Assembly (NCBI GenBank): GCA_963789885.1
Contig: CAWBNB010000027.1
Coordinates: forward strand, 23,154 to 87,153
DNA length: 64,000 nt
Source of the DNA: DATEDA01 sp963789885
GTDB lineage: Bacteria; Pseudomonadota; Gammaproteobacteria; Burkholderiales; SG8-39
Direction: 5' to 3'
The notes under the pieces were generated by a model that saw only the letters and a list, made by a program, of their open reading frames with translations, ran no database searches and was not told the origin of the DNA. A program made the translations under genes and the position numbers. Of this stretch, positions 37,012 to 45,248 are shown one piece after another. Position 1 is the first letter of the stretch. Each line of letters opens with the position of its first letter.

Positions 37012-39186
37012 ATGGCCCGCGTAATGGAGATCCAGACCCCGCTCGGAGCAGACCTGCTCTTCACTCGTATGCGTGCGCACGAGGAGCTTGGGCGGCTGTT
37101 CGCGTATCGGATCGAGCTCGCGAGTCCAAAGGGCGACATCGACGGCAACAAGATCCTCGGCAAGAACGTGACCGTCAAGCTCGAGCTGCCTAAGGATAAG
37201 AAGCGATTCTTCAACGGCTATGTCACGCGCTTCGCGCAGGTCGGGATGCTCGGGCGCTATCACATTTACCATGCGACCGTGCAACCCTGGCTGTGGTTTC
37301 TCACGCGCACAGCGGACTGCCGGATCTTCCAGGACAAGGACGTGCCGCAGATCGTGAAGGAGGTGCTGGAGTCCTGCGACCTCCACGACTTCAAGCTGGA
37401 GCTGACTGGGAAGTACGCGAAGCGCGAGTACTGCGTGCAGTACCGGGAAACGGATTTCAACTTCGTGTCGCGGCTGATGGAAGAGGAGGGGATCTACTAC
37501 TACTTCAAGCACACGGATGGGCATAACAAGATGGTGATCACCGATTCGGTGAGCGGGCATTCGACGGTCCCGGACTATGCGCAGCTCACCTACATCCCGC
37601 TCGGGAAGGGCGTTCGCCTCGATCAGCACTACGTGAGCAGCTGGGAGAAGGTGCAGGAGATCCAGCCGGGCAAGTACACGCTCACCGACCACTACTTCGA
37701 GACGCCGAGCACGAGCCTCGCCGTGAACCGGCAGCTCGAACGCCCCCACGACCAGTCGAAGGGCAAGGTGTTCGACTACCCAGGCGGCTACACCAAGACG
37801 TCCGACGGGGAGCAACTCGTGCGCACTCGCCTCGAGGAACTACAGTGGCAATGGGAGGTCGCACGAGCGGAGACGAACGCGCAGGGGGTTGCCGTGGGGG
37901 CTCTCGTCAAGCTGGAGAAGCATCCCCGTGCCGACCAGAACCGCGAGTACCTGGTCGTGTCGGCCAACTACGAGATGAGCTACACCGAGTACGAGGCGAT
38001 GGAGACCCCGGGCGCGACCTACCACTGCTCCTTCACCGCGCTGCACAGCAAGGAGCCGTTCCGCCCGCAGCGCACGACGCCCGTGCCGATCGTCCAGGGC
38101 CCGCAGACTGCGGTCGTCGTCGGTCCGAAAGGCGACGAGATCTACACCGACAAGTACGGCCGCGCGAAGGTCCAGTTCCACTGGGACCGCTACGGGAAGT
38201 CCGACGAGAACAGCTCGTGCTGGATCCGGGTTTCCCATCCGTGGGCGGGCAAGAACTGGGGCATGGTCGCGATTCCGCGTATCGGGCAGGAGGTGGTCGT
38301 CGATTTCCTCGAGGGCGACCCCGATTGCCCGATCATCATCGGCGGGGTCTACAACGCGGAGCTGATGCCGCCCTACGATCTGCCGGCGAACCAGACACAG
38401 ACGGGCGCCAAGACCCGCTCCAGCAAGGGCGGCAGCAGCACGAACTTCAACGAGATACGCTTCGAGGACAAGAAGGGCTCGGAGCAGCTCTACATCCATG
38501 CCGAGAAGAACCAGGACATCGTTGTGGAGAACGACGAGACCCACTCGGTGGGACACGATCGGAAGAAGACGATCGACCATGACGAGGCCACCGAGGTCAA
38601 AAACAACCGCACGGAGACGGTCGGCGTCGACGAGAAGATCACCATCGGCGCCAACCGTACCGAGACCGTCGGCGCAAACGAGAACATCACGATCGGCGCG
38701 AACCGCACGGAGCAAGTCGGCGCCAACGAGAGCGTGACGATCGGTGCGAACCAGACCACCACCATCGGCGCCAACAGGGTCGAGACCGTGGGCGCCGCCG
38801 TCACCCAGACCATCGGGGCCGCGCTGACACAGACGGTGGGTGCGGCGTGGAGCCTGACCGCGGGGGGGCCGATCCTGATCACGGCGCCGGCCGGATTGAC
38901 GATCATGGCGCCCGGCGGCAACCGGACGATCGACAACATGTTCGACAAGATCGGCGGGGTGCTGTCCCAGAAATTCGGCACGGCATCGACGGTGGCGGCA
39001 TCCACCTACCAGGCCACCGGTGTCGCTATCGCCCAAACCGCGGAAAAGATGGAGACGACGGGTCAAGCGTTCGTCGTCACGGCGACCAACATGGAAACCA
39101 AGGGCATCAACATGTCGTACGTGGGCCTGGCTTGCGACAAGGTCTCGTGCAAGATCGAGACCGTCGATGCCAAGATCATCGCTTAG
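37012..39186 (+). CDS. vgrG: T6SS spike protein VgrG (TssI)
   Basis: 724 residues from the ATG at 37012 (preferred over 37006 because GAGGAGA then sits 7-8 bases upstream). Gp27-like N-terminal region (RVMEIQTPLGADLLFTRMRA, FNGYVTRFAQVGMLGRYHIY, YCVQYRETDFNFVSRLMEEE, GIYYYF), gp5-like OB fold (PKGDEIYTDKYGRAKVQFHW, WIRVSHPWAGKNWGMVAIPR, IGQEVVVDFLEGDPDCPIII), then DUF2345-type beta-helix with an octapeptide array and LLTAGGPILITAPAGLTIMA-type segment. There is no extra enzymatic C-terminal domain, so it is a structural spike delivering separate cargo through the module encoded downstream. Frame undamaged, unlike the genes just upstream. Confidence 0.95.
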   Translation: MARVMEIQTPLGADLLFTRMRAHEELGRLFAYRIELASPKGDIDGNKILGKNVTVKLELPKDKKRFFNGYVTRFAQVGMLGRYHIYHATVQPWLWFLTRTADCRIFQDKDVPQIVKEVLESCDLHDFKLELTGKYAKREYCVQYRETDFNFVSRLMEEEGIYYYFKHTDGHNKMVITDSVSGHSTVPDYAQLTYIPLGKGVRLDQHYVSSWEKVQEIQPGKYTLTDHYFETPSTSLAVNRQLERPHDQSKGKVFDYPGGYTKTSDGEQLVRTRLEELQWQWEVARAETNAQGVAVGALVKLEKHPRADQNREYLVVSANYEMSYTEYEAMETPGATYHCSFTALHSKEPFRPQRTTPVPIVQGPQTAVVVGPKGDEIYTDKYGRAKVQFHWDRYGKSDENSSCWIRVSHPWAGKNWGMVAIPRIGQEVVVDFLEGDPDCPIIIGGVYNAELMPPYDLPANQTQTGAKTRSSKGGSSTNFNEIRFEDKKGSEQLYIHAEKNQDIVVENDETHSVGHDRKKTIDHDEATEVKNNRTETVGVDEKITIGANRTETVGANENITIGANRTEQVGANESVTIGANQTTTIGANRVETVGAAVTQTIGAALTQTVGAAWSLTAGGPILITAPAGLTIMAPGGNRTIDNMFDKIGGVLSQKFGTASTVAASTYQATGVAIAQTAEKMETTGQAFVVTATNMETKGINMSYVGLACDKVSCKIETVDAKIIA
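38608..38871 (+). repeat. Octapeptide (24-bp) repeat array inside vgrG
   Basis: About eleven tandem 8-residue units of the form N-x-x-x-T-(V/I)-G-(A/V), for example NRTETVGV, DEKITIGA, NRTETVGA, NENITIGA, NRTEQVGA, NESVTIGA, NQTTTIGA, NRVETVGA, AVTQTIGA, ALTQTVGA. The period matches the V-x-G octads of the phage T4 gp5 triple beta-helix needle, so this is the spike shaft. Repetitive DNA here could vary spike length. Confidence 0.85.
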
Positions 39187-39230
39187 ACGGCGCGCGGGCA
39201 AGACGCGCGGCACGCCATGAACGGCAGACC

Positions 39231-41888
39231 GTGAAGACCGTCAAGCCGGGCGCCGTCAGTCTGCTCACCCGCACCGTGGAGCACCGCGGGCGCTGCCACT
39301 TTGTCGTTAGCCCGATTCTATTCGTGTCCTTCGCCGGGCAGCTCCGGTTGAAGAGCGAGGTGGCGCTCTGGAAGTTCGCCGCCGCGGAACTGGGCAAGGA
39401 CGCCGCCATCGATGTCGGCATGCCGAAGGGCGTGCCCGAATTCCTCGTTCACTCGCGCGCGTTCGCGCCCGACGGGAAGCCGGTTGCCTCCTGCGCCGTG
39501 CGGGCGCGCATCGGTGCGCAAGAGAAGGTCCTCTACGTCTTCGGCGATCGCAACTGGCAAGGGCGCGAGGCGACCGAGCCGGAACCCTTCACGACGATGC
39601 CGATGCATTGGTCGCGCTCGTTCGGCGGGCCAGGGTTCGCCGCCAACGTCGAGGGCAAGGGTGCCACGAAGCCTGACGCCGAAACGTCGCCCTGGCCACT
39701 CCCGAATCTCGAGTACCCGGGCGAACGACTGCAGAGGCCCGGCGAGGTGATAAGGCCCGCAGGATTAGGCCCGCGCCCGATCACGCACCCGGAGCGGATG
39801 GCGCTCGTCGGCACCCACGACGACCACTGGCTGAAGAACGACTTCCCCGGTCTGGCTCGGGATGCCGATTGGAGGCATTTCAATCTGGCCTCGCCTGACC
39901 AGTGGTTTGGGGAGCCGATGACGGGATCGGAATCCTGGGAGTTCGAGAACTTGCATCCGTCGACGCGGCTGATACGAGGGGAACTCCCGGGTTTCACGAC
40001 CCGCTGTTTCATCGTCCGTCAGGTCGGCAACGGCGAGCGCTTCGAGGAGATCGCGACGCGTTTCGACACCGCCTGGTTTTTCCCCGAGCACGAATGCGTG
40101 ATCCTGATCGGACGCGGTCACACCGAGGTCACGCAAGACGACGCTGCCGACATCAGGATCATGGTGGCCGCGGTGGAATGGGGCCGCGAAAGGCGGCCGG
40201 CCAGCCACTACGAGCACGCGCTTCGCAGGCGCCTCGATCCGGAGAAGGGCCACTACTCCCTGATGCAGGAGGATGATCTCCTGCCGTCGGGAATCGACGA
40301 GCTCTACCGGGTCGAACGGCTGGCGGAGGGACCTCCCGAAACGCCGACGCTGCTCGGCGAAAATCTGCGCAAGCGCCAGACCGCCGAAATCGAGCAGGCC
40401 CGTGCGACCGTCGCCCGCTACGGCCTCGACCCGGACGCCGGTCACGCACCCAAGCTGCCGGAGACCTCGCAACGTCCGCCGCAGAGGCTGGACGAACTGC
40501 CCGCCTACCTCGAGAAGATGCAGGCCAAGGCCGCGGAGTTGAAGGCTGCCGAGGCGGCGCGCGAGGCAAAGTTCGACCGGGAGCGGCGGGCACTGTTCGC
40601 GCGCCTAGGCATGGACTTTTCGGCGATCGAGGCGGAGTACAGCGCCAAGCCCAAGGGGCCACCGGCCTTCACGGCCAAGTCTCAGATGGACACGCTGAGC
40701 GAGCTGCGTTCGACGTTGCTGGCGCAAAAGGGTTCTGCCGACGAGCTCGATCAATATCTCGCCGATCCGGCGTTTCGCCAGCGCATGGTGGACGCCGAAA
40801 AGACGGGGAGGGAAAGCTACCGGTTGATGGCACACCTGCAATCGCCTGTCGATGCCATGGCGGCGGAGCGCGCTGCCCGGGTCAAGCAGCGCGCGGCCGA
40901 GCACTTTCGTCAAGGCAATTCGTTCGCGGCCATCGACCTGACCGGGGCCGATCTGTCCGGGATGAACCTGAGTGGCGCCGATTTTTCCGGGGCGTTCCTC
41001 GAGAGCGTGAACTTTGGCGGCTGCCAACTGGGCGGCTGCAATTTCAGGAAAGCGGTCCTGGCGCGCGCCAATCTTGCGAGTGCTGATCTGACGGCCGCCA
41101 ATCTCGCCGAGGCGAATCTCGGCGGCGCCGCGTGCGAGCACACCGTGTTCGACCGCGCGAACCTCGAGGGCGCGATCCTGCGCGGAGCGAAATTGCATGG
41201 CGCGCGCTTCGTTGGTGCCGTCCTCAAGCGCGTGGATCTCACCGGCGGCGCCCACTTTGCGCAGACCGACTGGTCGGACGCGGATGCTTCCGATGTCGCT
41301 TTCGTCGACGCCGACCTGAAGGGGCTTGCCTGTCGCGGCACCAGGCTGGAGCGATCGGTGTTCGTACGCTGCAATTTTGAAGGAGTGGATTTTTCGGCGG
41401 CAAAGTTTGCCCGGGCGGTGTTCGTCAAGCCCAAGGGCGCAGGCGCCGCGTTCCGCGGCGCCGAGTTCGCGGGGAGCGCCTTCGTGGGCGGAAGTGACCT
41501 GCGTGGCGCCGACTTCAATGGTGCCGAGATCACGACCACTTTCATGCGGCCGGCGAACCTGGACGGTGCGCGTTTCGATCGGGCGCGCCTCAAGGAAGCC
41601 GATCTATCCGAATGCACGTTGCAACAATCGTCGTTCGCGATGGCCACGGCTGTCGATTCGCGCTTCATCAGGGCCGATCTGTCGCAGGCGCGTTTCGCCT
41701 CGACGAGTCTCATGAACTCGAACCTGCAGAAGGCAAACCTGGAAGGAGCCGACCTTCGTGATGCCAACCTGTACGGCGCCGATCTGGCGCGGGTTGCCGT
41801 CGATCGCGCGACCGTTTTCACCGGCGCCCTCACGACGAGGATGCGCACTTACCCGCGGGCGAAGCGCGCTGACGAGGGCGGTGGTTGA
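39231..41888 (+). CDS. DUF2169 T6SS adaptor fused to pentapeptide repeats
   Basis: 885 residues from a GTG at 39231; upstream frame would enter vgrG. Residues 1-290 are DUF2169 (SPILFVSFAGQLRLKSEVAL, PKGVPEFLVHSRAFAPDGKP, KVLYVFGDRNWQG, MPMHWSRSFGGPGFAANVEG, LPNLEYPGERLQRPGEVIRP, FNLASPDQWFGEPMTGSESW, FTTRCFIVRQVGNGERFEEI). A charged helical linker follows, and from about 560 on a long pentapeptide-repeat (A(D/N)LxG) beta-helix. DUF2169 proteins act as adaptors loading cargo onto VgrG/PAAR; the fused solenoid presumably extends the docking surface (inference). Confidence 0.88.
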   Translation: MKTVKPGAVSLLTRTVEHRGRCHFVVSPILFVSFAGQLRLKSEVALWKFAAAELGKDAAIDVGMPKGVPEFLVHSRAFAPDGKPVASCAVRARIGAQEKVLYVFGDRNWQGREATEPEPFTTMPMHWSRSFGGPGFAANVEGKGATKPDAETSPWPLPNLEYPGERLQRPGEVIRPAGLGPRPITHPERMALVGTHDDHWLKNDFPGLARDADWRHFNLASPDQWFGEPMTGSESWEFENLHPSTRLIRGELPGFTTRCFIVRQVGNGERFEEIATRFDTAWFFPEHECVILIGRGHTEVTQDDAADIRIMVAAVEWGRERRPASHYEHALRRRLDPEKGHYSLMQEDDLLPSGIDELYRVERLAEGPPETPTLLGENLRKRQTAEIEQARATVARYGLDPDAGHAPKLPETSQRPPQRLDELPAYLEKMQAKAAELKAAEAAREAKFDRERRALFARLGMDFSAIEAEYSAKPKGPPAFTAKSQMDTLSELRSTLLAQKGSADELDQYLADPAFRQRMVDAEKTGRESYRLMAHLQSPVDAMAAERAARVKQRAAEHFRQGNSFAAIDLTGADLSGMNLSGADFSGAFLESVNFGGCQLGGCNFRKAVLARANLASADLTAANLAEANLGGAACEHTVFDRANLEGAILRGAKLHGARFVGAVLKRVDLTGGAHFAQTDWSDADASDVAFVDADLKGLACRGTRLERSVFVRCNFEGVDFSAAKFARAVFVKPKGAGAAFRGAEFAGSAFVGGSDLRGADFNGAEITTTFMRPANLDGARFDRARLKEADLSECTLQQSSFAMATAVDSRFIRADLSQARFASTSLMNSNLQKANLEGADLRDANLYGADLARVAVDRATVFTGALTTRMRTYPRAKRADEGGG

Positions 41889-41896
41889 GAGCCGGC

Positions 41897-42958
41897 ATGA
41901 CGCGGGAAGAATTGGTCGCGCTGGTCCAGTCGGGCCGGGAAGCGGTGGCGCTGGAACTTCGCGGCGCCGATCTCGCTGCGGCCAACCTCGCCGGTGCGAT
42001 CTTCAAGGAGGTCGACTTCTCCGGGGCCGACCTGTCGGGAGCGGACTTGCGCCAGTCGATCTTTATCGCTTGCCGGTTTGACGATACGCGTTGGGCGCGC
42101 ACGGTCACGCGACTGGCGTCGCTCTCCAAGTGCACGTTCGAAGGCGCGACGCTGCACGGCGCGAAGTTGGGGCACACCAATTTCGTGGAGTGCCGCTTCC
42201 GCGCTGCCGATTTGAGTGAAGCGGACGTGTCGCTGGCGGCCTTCGCTCAATGCGTGATCGAAAAGGTCTCGTTCGTGCATGCCACGACCGACCGCACCAC
42301 GATCGCCGAGTGTGCGCTCAACGCAGTGGACTTCCGCGGGACCGTCCTCGACCGGATGATTTTCATCAAGGCCGATCTGCGGAGCGCGGTGTTCACCGGG
42401 GCGACGTTCAAGAATGTTGTCCTGATGAACGCACTCCTGTCCGGGCTCTCGTTCGCCGGTCACGACCTGGAGTTGAGCCAGTTCATCGGCGCCGACGTGT
42501 CCGGCTGCGATTTCAGCGCCGCGAATCTGCGCCAATGCAACTTCCAGGGTGCCAAGGCAGCGGCTGCGAAATTCACCCGCGCCAACGCGGTCAATGCGAT
42601 TTTCTGCGGCGCGGACCTGGCGGGCGCGGACTTGAGCGACGCCGACCTGACCCAAGCGATTTTCGTCGACGCATCCGCGACTGCTGCGAGGTTCGCCGGG
42701 GCCAAGATGCGTCAGTGCGTGATGCAGCGCGCTCGCCTCGACCAGGCCGATCTGCGCCGGACCGAACTCGGCGAAGCCGATCTGAGCTACGCGGACCTCA
42801 CCGATGCCGATCTGCGCGAGGCGTCGATGCTCCGGACGCGCCTGCACGCGGCGGTTGACAAGGGAGCGCGATTCACCGATCGGGCGCGGGCGCTGGAGAG
42901 CGATCCCGATCTGCTGGCAGCGGAGCGCTGGCAGCCGGCCGGCCTGGGAGTGCAGTGA
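41897..42958 (+). CDS. Pentapeptide-repeat protein
   Basis: 353 residues; the ATG at 41897 is preferred over a TTG at 41885. Almost entirely pentapeptide repeats (LELRGADLAAANLAGAIFKE, VDFSGADLSGADLRQSIFIA, GADVSGCDFSAANLRQCNFQ, GADLAGADLSDADLTQAIFV, ELGEADLSYADLTDADLREA), predicting a right-handed quadrilateral beta-helix of more than 15 coils. It lies 8 bases after the DUF2169-pentapeptide gene and resembles its C-terminal half, so it may have arisen by partial duplication. Role in the cargo complex unknown. Confidence 0.88.
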   Translation: MTREELVALVQSGREAVALELRGADLAAANLAGAIFKEVDFSGADLSGADLRQSIFIACRFDDTRWARTVTRLASLSKCTFEGATLHGAKLGHTNFVECRFRAADLSEADVSLAAFAQCVIEKVSFVHATTDRTTIAECALNAVDFRGTVLDRMIFIKADLRSAVFTGATFKNVVLMNALLSGLSFAGHDLELSQFIGADVSGCDFSAANLRQCNFQGAKAAAAKFTRANAVNAIFCGADLAGADLSDADLTQAIFVDASATAARFAGAKMRQCVMQRARLDQADLRRTELGEADLSYADLTDADLREASMLRTRLHAAVDKGARFTDRARALESDPDLLAAERWQPAGLGVQ

Positions 42959-42977
42959 TCGAACAACGGGAGAAAGC

Positions 42978-43640
42978 ATGGGAGACCAAGCCAGGGAAAT
43001 GATTGCCCGCATCGCCTCGATGCCGATACACGCGATCGGCAGGCTGGCGCGTTCGGGCGAAGCGGGCCGCTACGCGGTGGAGACGGAGTTCGGCACTTTC
43101 TCCTCGCGTCGCGCTGCAAGCTGCTTGCTCGAACCGGAGCCCGGCGATGAGGTGCTCGTATCGGGTCCAACGCTGGAATCCGCGTACATCATCGCGGTAC
43201 TGGAGCGGCGCGCTGCATCGCCCGCGAACATCGCTTTCACTGGCGAGACGCGGTTGACCGTCAGCGGCGGGAACTTGAGTCTGGGAGCAGACGGCGCGAT
43301 TCAGGTGGACGCCGGCGGACGGCTGACGTTGACGAGCGAGGACTTCACGCTGCGCGCCAGGGAGGCGACCACGCTCATCGACCGTTTGCACGCGGTCGGC
43401 AGGGACGTGACGGCGTCGATCGGCCAGGTGAAGCTCGTCGGCAATCTGCTCGAGTCCTTTGTCGATCGGGTCACGCAGTTCGCCAAGAACACTTTGCGGG
43501 TGGTGGAGGGTGCCGATCATGTCCGCTCGGGCGTCGCGGACTACCAGGCCGAGCAGACGATGAGTCTGCGCGGACGCCAGCTGCTGGCGACGGCCGAGGA
43601 ACTGGTCAAGGTCGACGGCGGCCAGATTCATCTGGGCTGA
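42978..43640 (+). CDS. DUF3540-family T6SS cargo-module protein
   Basis: 220 residues, GGGAGA seven bases before the ATG. An N-terminal beta-rich part (VETEFGTFSSRRAASCLLEP, EPGDEVLVSGPTLESAYIIA, VLERR) then a repeating beta segment (LTVSGGNLSLGADGAIQVDA, GGRLTLTSEDFTLRAREATT) and a C-terminal helical part ending VKVDGGQIHLG. It has the layout of DUF3540, regularly found between DUF2169 and DUF4150 genes in T6SS loci. It resembles a short VgrG-like beta-helix and may act as a connector; function unproven. Confidence 0.8.
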   Translation: MGDQAREMIARIASMPIHAIGRLARSGEAGRYAVETEFGTFSSRRAASCLLEPEPGDEVLVSGPTLESAYIIAVLERRAASPANIAFTGETRLTVSGGNLSLGADGAIQVDAGGRLTLTSEDFTLRAREATTLIDRLHAVGRDVTASIGQVKLVGNLLESFVDRVTQFAKNTLRVVEGADHVRSGVADYQAEQTMSLRGRQLLATAEELVKVDGGQIHLG

Positions 43641-43650
43641 AGGAGAGAAG

Positions 43651-44046
43651 ATGTTCGCAAACTGCCAATTGATGGGCCAGGACATGGGCTTTCCGGACGT
43701 CTGCCTCACCCCATCGCCGGTCGGCCCGGTGCCGATTCCGTACCCGAACATCGCCATGGGGCCAACCGCGATTCCGAACGTACCCACCGTGTTGTACATG
43801 GGTGCCCCGGCACACAACATGGCGACCACGATACCGATGACCAACGGCGACAATGCCGGTGTCTCCCTCGGCGTCGCGTCCGGAACGGTCATGGGGCCGG
43901 CGCGTCATCTCACCGCGGCATTCACCATCATCCTCAAAGGTGCGCCCGCGACGCGGCTCACCAGCGTTTCGCTGCAGAACTCGACCAACTGTCCGGGTTG
44001 CCGCATCGTGCCCAGCCAAGTCAAGGTGCTGCTGCTCGCCCCGTGA
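43651..44046 (+). CDS. DUF4150 PAAR-like spike-tip protein
   Basis: 131 residues, AAGGAGAG upstream. DUF4150 signature: CLTPSPVGPVPIPYPNIAMG, MATTIPMTNGDNAGVSLGVA, SGTVMGPARHLTAAFTIILK, GAPATRLTSVSLQN and a Cys-rich end NCPGCRIVPSQVKVLLL. DUF4150 proteins are PAAR-like tips that sharpen the VgrG spike and carry cargo. No other PAAR protein is seen in the window, so this probably serves that function here. Confidence 0.87.
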   Translation: MFANCQLMGQDMGFPDVCLTPSPVGPVPIPYPNIAMGPTAIPNVPTVLYMGAPAHNMATTIPMTNGDNAGVSLGVASGTVMGPARHLTAAFTIILKGAPATRLTSVSLQNSTNCPGCRIVPSQVKVLLLAP

Positions 44047-44411
44047 CGTCGGACATGCGCTTGTCGCAGATGCTGATATTGGGGGTGGTCATCGTCGGGG
44101 CGCTCGTCGCCGCGGCGTGCGTCGTCCCCATGTTCCTGAGCCAATCGGCGGATCAGGATTTACTCAAGTCCGGAGTCGTAGCCAACGCCCGAGTGCTCGA
44201 GCTCTCTAAGACGGGCGTCAACCGCGGCCCGAGCACGCCCCTGGTTCGCTTGAAGCTCGAGGTCCAGCCGCCGCAAGGGGAAGGCTCGCCGTTCCAGGTG
44301 GAACTGGAAATAGGAGTTTCGGTCGTCGATTTGCCCAAGGTGCAGCCCGGGTCGGTGGTCGCGGTCAGATACGACCCACGCGATCATGCCAGGGTGTTGA
44401 TCGTGCTCTAG
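44043..44411 (+). CDS. Small membrane-anchored protein in the T6SS cargo module (possible immunity protein)
   Basis: 122 residues from a GTG at 44043 that overlaps the DUF4150 stop (GTGA); an ATG at 44055 is also possible. One N-terminal transmembrane helix (LILGVVIVGALVAAACVVPM), then a periplasmic domain of about 85 residues (GVVANARVLELSKTGVNRGP, LVRLKLEVQPPQGEGSPFQV, VQPGSVVAVRYDPRDHARVL) resembling DUF3592-type beta domains. Immediately upstream of a predicted cell-wall peptidase, so it could be its periplasmic immunity protein, though a structural role is equally possible. Confidence 0.6.
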   Translation: MTSDMRLSQMLILGVVIVGALVAAACVVPMFLSQSADQDLLKSGVVANARVLELSKTGVNRGPSTPLVRLKLEVQPPQGEGSPFQVELEIGVSVVDLPKVQPGSVVAVRYDPRDHARVLIVL

Positions 44412-44437
44412 ACGGCGCCGATCTGAGAGGCTCACCA

Positions 44438-45052
44438 GTGGCTGGTCGATCCATCGCCGGTCCCATCGACGATCTCGGGCCAGAGATCGTCATCGACGAC
44501 GGGACGCTCGCGAGGACCGATTCGCCATTCCCCGGCCCGATCGGGCTGCAGGCGAACGCAGGATCGGGGAAAACCCGCGCCGCCCTGGGTGAGCAGGTAG
44601 TGAACTTCGCGCGCGGGAAGATCGGACAGCGGGTAGGGCAAGGCGAATGCTTCGACCTGGCGGACCAGGCGTTGCGCAGCGCCGGCGCGAAGAGCGCGGC
44701 GGATTTCGGCAGCGTGGCGAAGGATGCGGACTACGTCTGGGGAAGCCCCGTGAGCCTGTCGGACGCCCGTCCGGGCGACATCATCCAGTTCCGGGACTAC
44801 CGGTACGACCGAACCATCGACACGGCCACGCGCACGGACACGGATTTCCAGGAGCGCCCCCACCATACCGCGATCGTCGAGAGGGTGGAGGGCAGCGGCG
44901 CGATCACGGTGCTCGAGCAGAACGCGCCGGACGGCAGCCCCGGTGAGCGCAGCCAGCTCTTCTTCTCCGAGGTCAGCACCACAGGCGGTGGCAAGAAGAC
45001 GACGATCAAAGTGCAAGGCACCTTCCGGTTCTATCGCCCACAACCACGCTGA
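44438..45052 (+). CDS. CHAP/NlpC-P60-like cysteine peptidase, candidate T6SS effector
   Basis: 204 residues, GTG start with GAGAGG about 9 bases upstream. No signal peptide or transmembrane segment. Papain-like amidase pattern: catalytic Cys in GQRVGQGECFDLADQALRSA, then DARPGDIIQFRDYRYD, His in ERPHHTAIVERVEGSG, and polar residue in VLEQNAPDG. This arrangement (G-C-F-LA, PGDI-QF, HHTAIV, V-EQN) fits CHAP-type peptidoglycan amidase/endopeptidases. Last gene of the vgrG cargo module, so probably delivered to the periplasm of rival cells. The family is assigned from motifs only. Confidence 0.65.
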   Translation: MAGRSIAGPIDDLGPEIVIDDGTLARTDSPFPGPIGLQANAGSGKTRAALGEQVVNFARGKIGQRVGQGECFDLADQALRSAGAKSAADFGSVAKDADYVWGSPVSLSDARPGDIIQFRDYRYDRTIDTATRTDTDFQERPHHTAIVERVEGSGAITVLEQNAPDGSPGERSQLFFSEVSTTGGGKKTTIKVQGTFRFYRPQPR

Positions 45053-45248
45053 CGCATTTCAGACGCCGCTCGGCGGGGCGCGGTGCCGCAGCAAAACGCC
45101 TCGAATCCCGGTCCTCTCGGCCTACGCCGGACCGGTCATTGACGGCACCGGAATCGGATGCTATCTGGAGACCTATAGAGAGCTGGTCGCCATCCAGAGA
45201 CGCGAGTCGAGAAGACCTGCGCGGGCGACCTGGGGAGGTTGTCGAACC

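Noticed and set aside
37840..39213. 457-codon minus-strand ORF
   Set aside because: Antisense shadow of vgrG; its apparent repeats are only the mirror of the VgrG octads.
38608..42958. CRISPR-like short regular repeats
   Set aside because: The periodicity is in frame (24-bp octads in vgrG, 15-bp pentapeptide codons downstream), lacks unique spacers, and lies inside long coding frames with no cas genes.
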